From assembly GCA_015179125.1 (NCBI GenBank), contig WHVA01000465.1, positions 27,002 to 91,001 on the forward strand: a DNA stretch of 64,000 nucleotides, written 5' to 3'. A program made the translations under genes and the position numbers. This document shows, piece after piece, positions 22,058 through 33,178 of this stretch. The stretch's first letter is position 1, and each line of letters opens with the position of its first letter. This DNA comes from Gautieria morchelliformis (Eukaryota; Basidiomycota; Agaricomycetes; Gomphales; Gomphaceae). Below the pieces are notes generated by a model. It was not told where the DNA came from. It saw nothing but the letters and a program-made list of their open reading frames with translations, and did no database searches.

Positions 22058-25000
22058 CTCCCCCTCAGCGAGAAGTCCCTTCGGTAAAATCCTAATTTCC
22101 CTAATAGATACCTATGTTGATGCATGTCTAGTCCCTTTGTAAATATGTCCGCTACGTTCTCCTTCGTCGGTACGTACGTAAGTGATGCCTCGTGAGAGGC
22201 CACTTTCTCACGGATGAAATGATATGCGACATTGATGTGTTTGGTACGCGCATGATACGTTGCGTCATGCGATAGTGTAATGGCACCTAGGTTGTCTGAT
22301 CGAAGTGACGTGGGCTGGGTTTGATTGATTCCTAGTTCCTCGATAAAACGCCTCAGCCAGATTAATTGCTTGGCGCCCTCGGTAAGTGCCATGTATTCGG
22401 CCTCCGTGGTAGATAGCGCGATCGTTCACTGCTTCTTCGAGCTCCATGCAATGGTTCCTCCTCCTAGTATAGCTACATAACCGCTAATAGACAGTGCGTC
22501 GTTTCTATTAGCATAGTCCGAGTCAACGAATATTTCGAGGTCGAGACCAGCGTCTCGTCGGAAGATTATGCCGTCGTCACGTGACCCCTTGAGGTACCTG
22601 AGCGCGTGCTTGATCGCCGTCCAGTGCTCGGTTCCGTAAGTAGTAGTGAATTGGCTCAAGTGTTGTACGGTAAAAGCCAAATCAGGTCGCATGCTGAGTG
22701 CTGCATACATTAGTGATCCGATTGCTTTGGCATAGGGTACTTCAGCAGTTGGACCTGTTGAGTCCATGGGTGTCGTGAGTTTGATCATTTTATGCAGAGG
22801 TGTAGATATGGAATGTGCCGTAGCCATGTTGAATTGATCGAGTATGATGTCGATGTAATGTCCTTGAGACATGATCAGTGTTCCCTCATCCCTATTCCTC
22901 TCAACTCTAATTCCCAAGATTTTCTTCATTTCTCCTAAATCTGTTAAAGGGAATTTTCCATGAAGCTCCTCCTTGAGCTTAACCATCCCTCCTTTGGAAT
23001 CAGCAAATGGTCTGAAGTCATCCACGTATACTGATATGACTTCGATTGAGTCCTTATCTTGCCTGATGTAGACACATTCATCGGCTGTGCTTTGATGGAA
23101 GCTGAGGTCGAGTAGTAATTTGCATAAGCGCTGATGCCAAGCTCGTCCCGATTGTTTGAGTCCGTAGAGCGCTCTGTATATTCTTAGAACGCGTCCAGAT
23201 CCATCATCAAAACCGTCGGGCTGGCGCATGTAGATCTCCTCATCTATGGTTGAATTGAGGTAGGCGCCTTTGACATCCATCATTTCGATTTCCCAATCGA
23301 GTGTGTTTGCAATCGCTAATAGAACACGTAGTGAATCGAATTTGACCACGGGTGAGGTTATCTCGTAGTAATCCATTCCTGGCCTCTGTGTGAATCCTTG
23401 AGCCACAACCCTTGCTTTAGCCTTATTGAATTGTCCGTCCGGTTGTGTTTTGACAGCGTATACCCATCGGCAACCAATAGCTACTCGTCCGGGTGGTAGT
23501 TCTGTTAATTCCCATGTTCCTAATGTCTTGTGTTGGTCCATCTCAATTTCCATCGCTTTCTCCCAGATCGGCGCATCATCACGTGATACCGCCGCTCTGT
23601 AATTCTCAGGTTCAGTGACGATTTCTTTTGTTATGTAAACCTGCTCGGTGCGTCCTGAATTATTCAGTTTCCGGTAATCCGGTCTCTGAGTGATACGCGC
23701 GCTCCGTCGGATCTCTGGAGCTGGCGCTTGTTCAGGTGGATCAGGGACGGGCGTTGTCTGGGGTGATGACTTCTGTGGGGTAGATGTGATCGGGTCTGGC
23801 ACATGCTCGCGCGGTGAGTGCTCCCCCTCGAGCGGTGCCGTGTCGTCATCGTCGTTATCTGGGATAGGGTAGAGTCGGTTGTCATTTTCGTCAAATGTAA
23901 TGTTTCTAGATACTTGAACGTGCTTTGAGGCTTTATTGTAGTACCTCCAGGCCTTTGCATGTTCAGCTACTCCGACAAATATATGTTCTTCTGCCTTTGG
24001 ATCAAGTTTGGCTCGACGTTGATCCGGCACCATAACCCAGCAATTTGTCCCGAATTCCTCTAGACGTGCTATGTTCGGCTTCTTGCCGAATAGTGCCTGG
24101 AACGGTGTTGCGTCATCTCCAAGCGCTCGCGTGGGTGATCGATTTTTGATATAACACGCGTAAGCCACGGCCTTGGGCCAGAGTATTTTTGGCAGGTTCT
24201 TGGCAAATATCATTGCACGTGCATGCTCGAGTAAGGTCCGGTTGAGTCGTTCGGCGATTCCATTCTGGGCTGGGGAGTATGGAGCTGTGGTCTCCATGAT
24301 AATGCCATATTTTGCACAAAATTCCTTGAAATTTTTATTGACATATTCCCCTCCATTATCCGAGCGAAACCTCTTCAGTTTCTGACCTGTTTGGGTCTCG
24401 AGGAATGCCTTGTACGTCTCAAAGTGTTTGAGCGCTTCATCTTTGGTGCTCCCAAAATAGATTACGGTGTACCTCGATTTGATGTCCGTGAAAGAATAAA
24501 AGTATTTCTCACGCGATGGTCCCTCGGTCTGGGCAGGTCCCCATACATCGGATACTGTTAGGTCACGGACCTGTTCTACAGTGTCCTCGGCTCTTTTGGG
24601 GAACGGCTCCACATGCTGTTTGCCTTGTATGCATGCTTTGCATTGGCTCGGCTCGGTTGACTCGTCGATCTCGAGTCCAGTAACTAGGTCGTTAGATTTC
24701 AACAATTTTATGGAGTTTATGTTGACGTGCCCTAGTATCCTGTGCCATTTGTCCCATGACCGTCCTTTTGCCGCTGCGGCAAAGTCCCGTGCCTCGACTG
24801 ATCGAGTGACTCGTGCCTTCATACAGAACAGCCGCCCACGCTTCTGTCCCTGTGCGAAGGTAACTCCGGCGCGTGATTTGAATTCGACGCCGGTGCCTGA
24901 AAATGTGGCCGTGTTGCCCTTATCAGTTAAACGCCCTACGCTGATAAGGTTGTTCGGCGCATCTGGTGCGTGTTTGACGTCACGTAGTTCGATCGTGTTC

Positions 25001-25125
25001 GTCTTGGCGCCGATCTTGAATTCCATGTATATAGTGCCTCGGCCTTGTGTATGTAGTACCGCACCGGGTGAAATTCCTTCGATTTCAGATGGTTCCTCGG
25101 CATAGCTAGCGAAATCGTTTCGGCT
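22006..25125 (-). pseudogene. Copia-A protease end, integrase, RT and RNase H
   Basis: Starts after the stop at 25126. Integrase: WHRILGHVN and CKACIQGK zinc residues, then VSDVWGPA, FRSDNGGEY and NGIAERLNRT as D,D,E. The hinge is Pro-rich. RT: GCRWVYAVKTQ, KARVVAQGFTQ, DVKGAYLNS, YGLKQSGRAWHQ, and the catalytic SVYVDD. RNase H begins DSDYANRND and is interrupted by TGA at 22426 after AWSSKKQ, then resumes ALSTTEAEYMAL and HARTKHINVAYHFIRE. The residue replaced was probably Arg (CGA to TGA). The long frame of 866 codons is otherwise open. Confidence 0.93.
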
Positions 25126-26027
25126 TCAAGCTATATGTGTTGTTGCCGCTGAATCGGCTAGCCAGTCAGATGCAGATATAGCACTGTATCCTACCTCCTT
25201 AGATACAAACGCGAAATCCTTTTCTTCCGCTTGTTTAACTGTTTCTTTGTTCCCTGATTTGAACCATTTTGGTGCTTGGCCTTCTTTGCCGCCACCTTTC
25301 ACCCAACAGTCCTTCACGTAATGACCCTTCTTGCCGCAATTTCGGCACTTTCCCTTTGTTGCTCCTGAGTCATCTTTCTTGGGCCTGTGACGTTGTTGCG
25401 CCTTAACCGCCGTCTGCCGTGCCGATCCAGCTTTCCGTGCTCGATCCTCATCAAGGACCCGAGCTATTAATATATCAGCTGTTGTCCCGCTCCACTGGCG
25501 TTTACTGCCGTAATAAACGCCGACCAAGAATCTGGTAATGACGTCAGCAACGTGTTCGAGAACTCGGTGTCACTGATGTAATGCCCCCGCGCATTCAATT
25601 CCTGTTGAATGCCGCGGAGCTTGCGTACGTGCTCCTCCATGTTCGCGCCGTCCTCGGCAAGCGTCCGGAAGAAATCTCTTCGGAGATTTACAATTCCCAC
25701 TGCTCCCTTAGATTCGAATATAGTTTGTAAACTAGTCCATACAGCAAATGCAGACATTGTCTGATTGATGTAAACTAGTTGTTCATCGGCAACTCTGAGG
25801 CAAATCTCTTTTCTAGCTTTCTTGTCCTTCCTTCTCCAATCGTCGATCTCCTGCTGCTCGGTCGCAGTGACGTTGTCGGCATCTGCCGGTCTCGGTTCCG
25901 TCTCCCTGCCGATAGCCATGTCCCACAGATCTAAGTCATCGAGTATCCACTCGAGCCGCCGGCGCCACGCCGCGTAATTATCCCCGTTCAAGGGGTCGAT
26001 CTTGTACGTGTTGTTACTACTCGACAT
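25126..26027 (-). pseudogene. Copia-A gag and protease start
   Basis: Nucleocapsid precursor. MSSSNNTYKIDPLNGDNYAAW is the typical copia gag start, followed by the UBN2-type helical region (WTSLQTIFESKG, EEHVRKLRGIQQEL). A frameshift near 25500 separates this from the zinc knuckle (CRNCGKKGHYVKDC) and the protease active site region (WLADSAATTHIA; DSA in place of DSG). TGA at 25126 then ends the frame; CGA to TGA is the simplest origin. Confidence 0.9.
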
Positions 26028-26093
26028 CGTCGATCGGTATTGAGTTTGTTGGAGTATAGAGCGTAGTTAGATTTGTAGTAGTTTTAGTTATGC

Positions 26094-26108
26094 GCGGGGC
26101 CCATAACC
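26094..26108 (-). promoter_or_regulatory. Copia-A primer-binding site (initiator tRNA-Met half-molecule)
   Basis: Directly inside the 5' LTR the element-sense strand reads GGTTATGGGCCCCGC. GGTTATGGGCCC is the complement of the anticodon stem-loop of eukaryotic initiator tRNA-Met (GGGCCCATAACC), the internal primer site used by Drosophila copia. Copia-C has the same. Confidence 0.8.
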
Positions 26109-26332
26109 TGTGGAACGAAGGAGATATAATAGACTTGTTATACTACGATCTCAAGTAGATCGTTCTGCCTTATATACAAAATATGATGTCCATTGTATTA
26201 CCAATCTCTTCGAGCTGCTGTGCCGATGCGGTGCCGGTGTACCAGCAACCCGGGGATCGAGAGCGATCTCGAACCTCCGGCTAAGTGCGTGCCGGCTCTG
26301 CCTTGGCGGTGTCATCGTCCCGATTACTAACA
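26109..26332 (-). repeat. 5' LTR of copia-A
   Basis: Identical ends and length to the partner at 21834. It contains a short palindrome, CGAGAGCGATCTCG, near its centre. Confidence 0.95.
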
Positions 26333-26337
26333 GCATG

Positions 26338-28370
26338 TGGGGGCGCCGTACGGTGGAGGTGCACCGTAGTGAGAGGCGGGATATGGTGCACCTGCGTAAG
26401 AAATCAGTCACCGCGCTTATGTGGATATATACCGAGAGCGCTCAGCACTCTACTTCCGACACGCCGATCAGGGCAGAGATTGATGAGCGTGGCGTGATCG
26501 TGATCGCGTGGCGTAATTGACTCCGCGTGGCGTGATCATGATCACGTGGCGCGTGCCTGATCGGGGCCGTGATGCGCCACGTCATCGCGGCTCCCGTCCA
26601 TAAATGGCGATTCTCAATAGCCGTCTATTGCTAGAGTCTTCCTATCCACCCTCCGACCCTAGATTAGCTCTGTCCTGAGCCTCTTCGTCCACCTTCCACC
26701 ATCGTTCCCTCTTCCCACTTTCGGCCCCTGATAGTGTGCGTGTGCAAGTTTGTTTTGCCTGGGCTGGTACCGTCTGCCTCTTGGAACTCCACCTTTCCTG
26801 TGTTCCCTCATTCTCCTTTCCTTCCTGTCTCTCTCCATTCCGCTTCCCGTTCTGCCTCCTACCCCACCCTGTGTCAGTCGGAGGTATGCAGCCGTGGCGT
26901 GGCTAGTGTTGAGCGTAAACAGCTTGCGTTCGACACATGCTTGGAGGGAGGCCTTCGGTGAGATGGATAGCTTATATTTGAAGTGTTCGACCCTCCCTCA
27001 TATTCTCGAGTTGACCTTGTCCACGACGTTCTGGTCAACATAAGCGTAGCATTGACGGAAGGAAAGATGGGGAAAAACCCAGAAAGTGCCTCGACGCCTA
27101 CGTCCAGGACAGAATCATTCTTGAAATGCAGGGCAATGCGATCTACCGTGGAGTTACCGAAGCCAACCAACCAGCCCGCTCTCCGTCGGCTGCTCTCGCC
27201 GCTCCCGACCTCGCCAACACACATTTCCGCCAGTTCCGCCTCTTCCACCCCGCCTCATTCCGTTCTCTATCGCCGTCGAGCCCATCCTTCCGCAAACGAC
27301 GCCACGCCCCTACCGCCTCTCCCACATTGCCCGTCCTCCGCCACCCCCGTTGAGCAGATTGCCTTTATCAACCTTTGCACCTCCTCGCCCGCTGTCCCCC
27401 CACCCCACCAACTTGCATACCCGGCCAGCTATCCGTTTCGATACCCCTCTCCCAACAGGGTGGCCCACACACACACGCCCTCTGTTCTCGAGCCAGGATA
27501 TCGGTGGTGTCATTGCTTCGGAAGGAGGCACTATGTTTTGTGAGGGTCCACCAGGCGGAGTTGTCGTAGTCTTTGGAGGTTTGGGGCTTGTGCTGGGTAT
27601 GGGGCTTTGAAGTGGCCAGAGTGGGATTTGGCTTAGGGGGCTGGTGAAACGCATTAAATACAGCGGGATTGCGGGGTCATAGAGGGACGCGCTGGCAGGG
27701 AACGGAGGGTGACCCACTTGCGGGCGGATTGGTACTGGACGGTTCGGAAGAGGATGGCCATGGACCCTCTCGGGGCTTGATACGATTTGGAGAAGGATTT
27801 CCTGGGGAAAATACGGTTGCTGACCGTTAAGAGATTACTGATGAAGCGCGATGTGGGGTATTGGAGGGTCTAGGCTGGCTGGAAAAGTTGGGAGGGGAGA
27901 TGGACAGGAGGGACAAGTGCCGCGTTTGGAGGTCTGGTAGCGGACTGCTTTGAGGATGGAACTGGGCACTGGATGTTAAACGTTAACTGACTTCATATCT
28001 AAGTATAAGTGCGGGATAGACCGCCGGGGCTAACTGACTTCAAGTACTTGTGATGATGCACATGTTGTGGGCACGACAACGGATCCACGAAACTTTGCCC
28101 AGGCGGTGCACAGATGTCACTCACGGAAAGGCACGACACGATATGTACCCTTGTTGCCTCTGAGATACGCACCAGCTGTACTTAGGAAGACGGTCGAGTA
28201 CTTGAACATCGACAGGCGCTTCACATTGACGCCGGGAACACGTGGGCGCCGTGTCAGGTCCGACGGCGGCGCCTCTCGTCGTCTTTTTCCATCTACCACC
28301 CACCTCAAACACTGTGCACGACAACGTTGGAGGCACTGTGACAGCACCGTAAGTCCACGATCGTTTCTCT
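26338..28370. other. Region without recognisable genes
   Basis: 26480-26580 has several CGTGGCGTGATC-type units and the palindrome TGATCATGATCA. 26620-27600 is pyrimidine-rich with overlapping ORFs on both strands, none recognised. 27600-28060 shows nothing. A promoter for the gene at 28480 could lie here but no element is clear. Confidence 0.4.
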
Positions 28371-28479
28371 AGTGAGCCAACTGTTCACTCTCCGCCCAGA
28401 AATATTCCTGCAGGAATCAAAGTTGCTGGAAAGACTCTTTCGTTTGCACTGCTTGTTGCATACTGACTCTTGCCGATCG

Positions 28480-29440
28480 ACAACAGGCCTGAAATGCGAG
28501 CACCTTACCACTGTCGAACTGCTCTCTATATGTCCTAATAACTACTACGTAAAACTCAATGTCGATAAGGATGTGAAGAAGACTGCGTTACCTGCGAGCG
28601 GAAGTACTGCTTCGTGGGATGATTCGTTCTATTTGTGCGTTTATTCCCTGTGTTATCTTCACATAGATCTTAAATCCATGCCCAGCAACGACTTGAATGA
28701 GGGTTCCGTATTAGGAATCGATGTCTACGGGCACCGTATCTTTACACGTGATTACTACATAGGCGGCGGGAGGGAAAGCATTGAGTCGCTGCTTACAGAA
28801 GGAGCAACTGCAGGTCAGTCCTTTTCCCTCGTCGACGGAATGCACATGTAATCATCGAACACGGCAGCCGTTGCTCGCACACTGCGTAAATACCACGACG
28901 CAGGGAGCATACGTGAGGTACTAACTGTCCTAGAGTTCACCCTCACGTCTTTCGCGACGTCCGACGAGCCGCGGGAGGTCCAGTTGAACAAAGCCGTCAG
29001 CGGAACAAGAGTGGTCAATGATATGAACCCACCGCCGTCTCTAATTCCTTGTGTACAGAATATAGTAAACTGGGTCACTTCGACCACCAATACTATTGGT
29101 CCAATAGTGGCGGCTTGCGATCCCCTCCTGAACAATATCAGGCTGTTTACCGAGATCGCGGATAAGGCCTCCGAGGTACAGTTCAAACACCGGGGGTCTC
29201 TCAGGTCATCTCATTGACACGGTGTGCTCTACTCCTAGGTCCATCCTGGTTCTTGCTCACATGGTACATCTATGGCATACATTAACAGACATAGCTGACA
29301 TCTGCGGTTGACTCTATTAGACAATCATTGCTCAGATGGACCGGGACGATAGGATCCATGGTCTGGCGAAAATTATTGGAGACACCTATGATTTCTTCCA
29401 TCTGGCAGCAGTGGCAGAGAACCTCAGATTCTAAGGGGAT
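28480..29440 (+). pseudogene. N-terminal part of a fungal STAND/NLR-like gene
   Basis: Exons joined by consensus introns give a C2-like segment (NNYYVKLNVDKDVKKT, SWDDSFYL, VLGIDVYGHR), then, across an in-frame intron (28814-28867, GTCAGT..CAG), AVARTLRKYHDAG. A segment with MNPPPSLIPCVQNIVNWV, DPLLNNIRLFTEIADKASE and, after a decayed patch, TIIAQMDRDDRIHGLA and DTYDFFHLAAVAENL follows. This order resembles the N-terminal regions that precede NACHT domains in agaricomycete STAND proteins. No NACHT or repeat domain follows: the frame ends at 29434 (RF-stop) and unrelated DNA follows. Family call is from remembered architecture. Confidence 0.5.
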
Positions 29441-29445
29441 CGATA

Positions 29446-30124
29446 GGTTGGAGCCCGAGTGGCGAGCTTCGAAGACAAAGCAAGGGGAACACGAAGAAGC
29501 TGGGCGGGTGCATTCCTTGGGGTGCGTTCTCATTCATGCTACTCTTTGCGTTTCTTTCCTGACCCTCTGTCTTCCCATGGGCCCTTTTGCGTTTCCTTTG
29601 TGTCCCTCTTTGAGTTCTCTTTGCGATGCGTGTCTTATTCGGATATTCCTTTGTAACGTCCACTTCGAGACGTGTGCGATGACTGGTTGAGATATGTTGA
29701 TTTGTGAGTCTTGACGCACGTCTCCAAGTTCCGGTATCCTCCAGCGTCACCTATGCGTTGCGCGCGATGGGAAATTATGCTGTGAACGTGTGCTACTCAG
29801 CGTGATAAGAAGGACGTCTAACAGCAGAGATCAGGCACACTTTGGGTCGCATTGCGGATGTGTATGACAGACTGACCATCGACGCGATGCGGGTGCATTT
29901 GGAGACAAGCGTTGGAGGCCATCTTCGGCACGAATGGTATGCGGACAAGCTAATGTCATGGAAGGGGGTCTATCAACAGGCGATGCAGAATCCGTCGCGT
30001 TGGTTCAACTCCATAGGACGCGAGCTTGTGAGGGGTTCGATTCAGGCCTCCGGAGACTGTTGTGCGCGATGGACCGTCAGCCAGGATAGGGTTGCGCATC
30101 CGATGTCCTGTCGATGTTCTGCCT
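29446..30124. other. Unassigned region
   Basis: A plus-strand ORF at 29842-30225 (IADVYDRLTIDAMRVHLETS, HEWYADKLMSWKGVYQQAM) looks protein-like at its start but I do not recognise it. It could be a downstream piece of the preceding gene. Confidence 0.3.
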
Positions 30125-30560
30125 GCCCGTATAGTGCATGTCTGTCACGGAAGGTCGTTCTTCGTAAACATCATCACTATCCCTCACCTCAAGGCTCCTC
30201 AGTAAGTATACCGACCCTTACATAATTCACCGGTACTTACTAACAGTTACATTGCCACGTGTGATGAGTTGCAACCGAGAGGGTAATGTGGCACCACGCG
30301 CTGCCGGGAGCCAAGAATAGAAACAGGGGATGGATTCAAAGATCAGAGCAACCGCGCGCTTCTCGGGATGTGTTGATCGGGTTGCAAGCTTCTGGACTTC
30401 GGCTTCCTAAGCTGATGCGTGCCTGGTGGCGTTGCGTGGCAGCGAAGTGGTCTGCGCGCTTCTGGAGGTGGGTTGATCGACAGGTTGGCCTTGCAATGCT
30501 TCTGGGCTTCTGCTTCATAAGATGATGCGTGCCTTGTGGCGTGGCCTGCCTGCGCGCTTG
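30125..30560 (+). repeat. Second copy of dispersed repeat R1, uninterrupted
   Basis: Aligns with 9504-9558 plus 14697-14970 and serves as the empty-site version of the copia-B insertion. The right part holds a diverged internal duplication of about 95 bases (30350-30440 and 30450-30545, both with GCGCTTCT, TTGATCG, GCTTCTG and GATGCGTGCC). No coding potential seen. 30561-31070 beyond it shows nothing recognisable. Confidence 0.7.
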
Positions 30561-31070
30561 ACGTGAATCGAGCCTATATGGGTATAGCATCAATACGTCT
30601 GATGCCCGATCGATCACTGAGCGATCACTTTGATCGCATGGCGGCGAACTTGATCTGTTAATTCGGCTTCGGGTTCCTGGCTACATCTTACGTCACTTCC
30701 TCGTTCTCTTGTTAACTTTGGCGCTGCGGCGCTTCTGTCCCTGTCAAACGGAATTTGGCGCTGGATGCTTCCCGTTTGCAGTACCTAAGGCGCGCGTCGG
30801 ATTTGCTTCCGTTTTAGCGCGCAAACTTCGAACAACGATATCTTGCTTGATATCGCTCCGATTCGCTTGAAATTTCATATCTGAAGCTATGTGGGCCATA
30901 GCTAGGGCATAGAACTAAAAAATCCAAATAAAACAAGCATTTTTTATTTTGCATTTTGGGTGCTGAGGGCAAGCTTAGCTTACTGTATGTAGTTCAATGC
31001 AGGTTTTAATTTTGTTTGCTACTTTGTACTAATGGTGAGAACCCACTACAGGAGAATCTCCAGAAGAGGG

Positions 31071-31785
31071 TGTTAGAATAAATGGATAGCTATATCAAAC
31101 ATTATTCTAAGGTCTATATAATCGTCTAACTGAGCTAACATCTGGGAGAAATGATCCATGCACCAGTCACAGTGCCTGCCCTGGAAAGCAGGCACCTGGG
31201 CCCTGGTCAGAAGAAATATTGCTATGGGACTAATAGTCCCATACAGGGACATCGTACACAATGGAGATTACAGTATACAGTCCTATCTATGGATGTACTG
31301 AATAGCTACCTCAGGAGAGAGGTACAGAGATGGCAAATGCCTTGCCAAGGCTGCTGTAGGCACACAGCACAGGACACACAAGTTTTCTATTCTATTCTAT
31401 TCCCCTGACCAGCTCCACTGATTATGAGCTGTATTACACATTGAAAGGGGCTTTGTACATTGCTCCAAGGTCCCAGCTTAGATACTTGTCAGTAGGACAA
31501 GTATCCCCATCATTGTTCCTGCTCCACAGCTGTATGCAGCCTGTGGAGCATTTCCACATTATCCTGACCCATTCTATCACTATCTTGAACACTGGTAGTC
31601 ACTACTATTTTAGTATAAGTAGCTACCTTAAATGTACAAACAAAACATCCAGAATATCATCCAGAACAATCCAGAATTGCTGTTTCACCTCCTGAAGTAA
31701 CTGTAGACTTGTTTGATAGCTACAGAGCTTATTTCTTGATAGTTTTCTGTAATTCTTTGTTGAGAGTCTACTATAACTGGCTACA
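31071..31785 (+). repeat. Possible 3' LTR of an unidentified retroelement
   Basis: TGTTAGAATAAATGG follows a purine-rich tract (CCAGAAGAGGG), and a TG..CA segment can be closed at CTGGCTACA. Inside is a TATA-like region (AGTATAAGTAGC). There is no partner LTR, no target duplication and no pol gene next to it. Confidence 0.35.
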
Positions 31786-32340
31786 CTATACTGTTCTGAA
31801 AGCGAAAGCTTCGGACCTCTTGTTCCTCTGTTCTCACCTGTTTCTTCCTCGACTCGGTCACGTGACCTACATCAATCAGTGACGCACTCGCCCCACAGAG
31901 CTTAGTCAGCTCGCGCATATACTGTGCACAGGGGTGCACGAAGAGTCCCCACTCCCTGAGTCATCAAATATATCAATTCTGATATATCTAATCTATTATT
32001 CCTAAAAGAGGGTGTCGTAGGATTGGAGAGGAAGGGCTTAGCTTCTTCTGACGTTGGATCAGTGAGATCTGACGGTAGGTGTTCATTCTCGATGTCGGAT
32101 TTCCTCCTATGTAGCATAAGCCCTGAAAATCTGAGGGATCATATAACGTGGAACATACGCGTCATCAAAGTTCGTAATAGCATCTTTGATCCCTTCCGCA
32201 CCGAGTGCCAATGCACCATAAGGCAACTTTGCTGATCCTGACACGTTCTTGAGCCCGGAAACCATGGGGGCACACGTGTATGCGGTGGGGTGAGGGGCGT
32301 GGAGGTGCAGGCGTTGGCGAGCTGGTGTAGGAGGATGGGG
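31786..32340. other. Unassigned region
   Basis: Contains a GTCACGTGAC palindrome at about 31857 and short ORFs without motifs. Confidence 0.35.
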
Positions 32341-32840
32341 TGGTGGGGGAGTGGGCGGCGGGTGCAGGTGTGGGTGCGGGTGCAGGTGTGGGTGCGGGTG
32401 TGGGTGTGGGTGCAGGTGCGGGTGCAGGTGAGGGTGCAGGTGCGGGTGCAGGTGCAGGCGCAGGTACGGGTGCGGGTGCAGGTACGGGTGCAGATGCAGG
32501 TGCAGGTGCGGGTGCAGGTGCGGGTGCGGGTGCGGGTGCAGGGACAGGTTGGGCGGCGACGTGAAGGACGCGGGGGCGGAGGTGGGCGAGCTGGTGTAGG
32601 TGGACGGGGTGGTGGGGAAGCGGGCGGCGGCCGGGTGCAGGTGCAGGTGCAGGTACGGGCGCAGGTGCAGGGACGGGTTGGGCGACGACGCGAAGCACGC
32701 GGGGGGCGCACGCGTACGCGGTGGGGTGAGGGGCGTGGAGGTGCTGGGGTGGGTGAGCTGGTGCAGGAGGACGGGGTGGTGGGGGAACGGGCGGTGGCGG
32801 GTGCGGGTGCAGGTACGCGTGCCCTGGGACACGAATGTGC
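32341..32840. repeat. GGTGCG/GGTGCA hexanucleotide array
   Basis: Most regular at 32360-32545, where GGTGCG, GGTGCA and GGTGTG hexamers follow one another about thirty times. Diverged blocks recur to 32840, including a second CAGGTGCAGGTGCAGG run at about 32640 and a duplicated GTGGGGTGAGGGGCGTGGAGG block (32285 and 32730). Long ORFs on both strands (Val-Gln, Gly-Ala, His-Pro repeats) follow from the hexamer. Confidence 0.85.
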
Positions 32841-33178
32841 CTGGGCTGTGGTGCTCTGCGGGAGTCGAGTGGTCAGACACCCTGGTATGAGGAATATGGG
32901 CCAGGATACTCACGGAAGTTGGCCACTGGGGTTATGGGGGAGTTGACAGGGAGCTGCTGGTACTTGACGGTGAGCCTGTGGAGCTAAGCGAAAAGGCACG
33001 ATTGAAGAACAGGGTCAGCGGATGCTTCGAAGCCCGGGGCAAGTTCATATGGAAGACGAGTGCCAAACCAAGAGAGGCTGAAGTGTCTGTGGTGCGTGGT
33101 GTTGTCGATGGTGCAGCGTGGCAAGCCGCCTATTATGAATCGGCATAACCCGACCAAGTTCGACTTGCCTTACCAACA

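Larger units (their letters stand above)
21834..26332 (-). mobile_element. Copia-A, full-length but inactive Ty1/copia element
   Basis: Two 224-base LTRs (three differences by eye, about 98.7 percent identity) flank gag, protease, integrase, RT and RNase H on the minus strand. GCATG occurs on both outer sides (21829-21833 and 26333-26337). Primer site and purine tract (CTGAGGGGGAG next to 22057) are present. At least one frameshift and two TGA stops disable it. The fragment at 1-598 is another member. Confidence 0.95.

Noticed and set aside
30030..30060. GGTTCGATTC, similar to a tRNA T-loop or a Pol III B box
   Set aside because: Flanking bases do not form a T-stem, and no acceptor or anticodon arm can be folded around it.
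32107..32946. Long His-Pro, Gly-Ala and Val-Gln repeat ORFs on both strands
   Set aside because: All frames of the hexanucleotide array stay open; no exon structure or conserved flanks.
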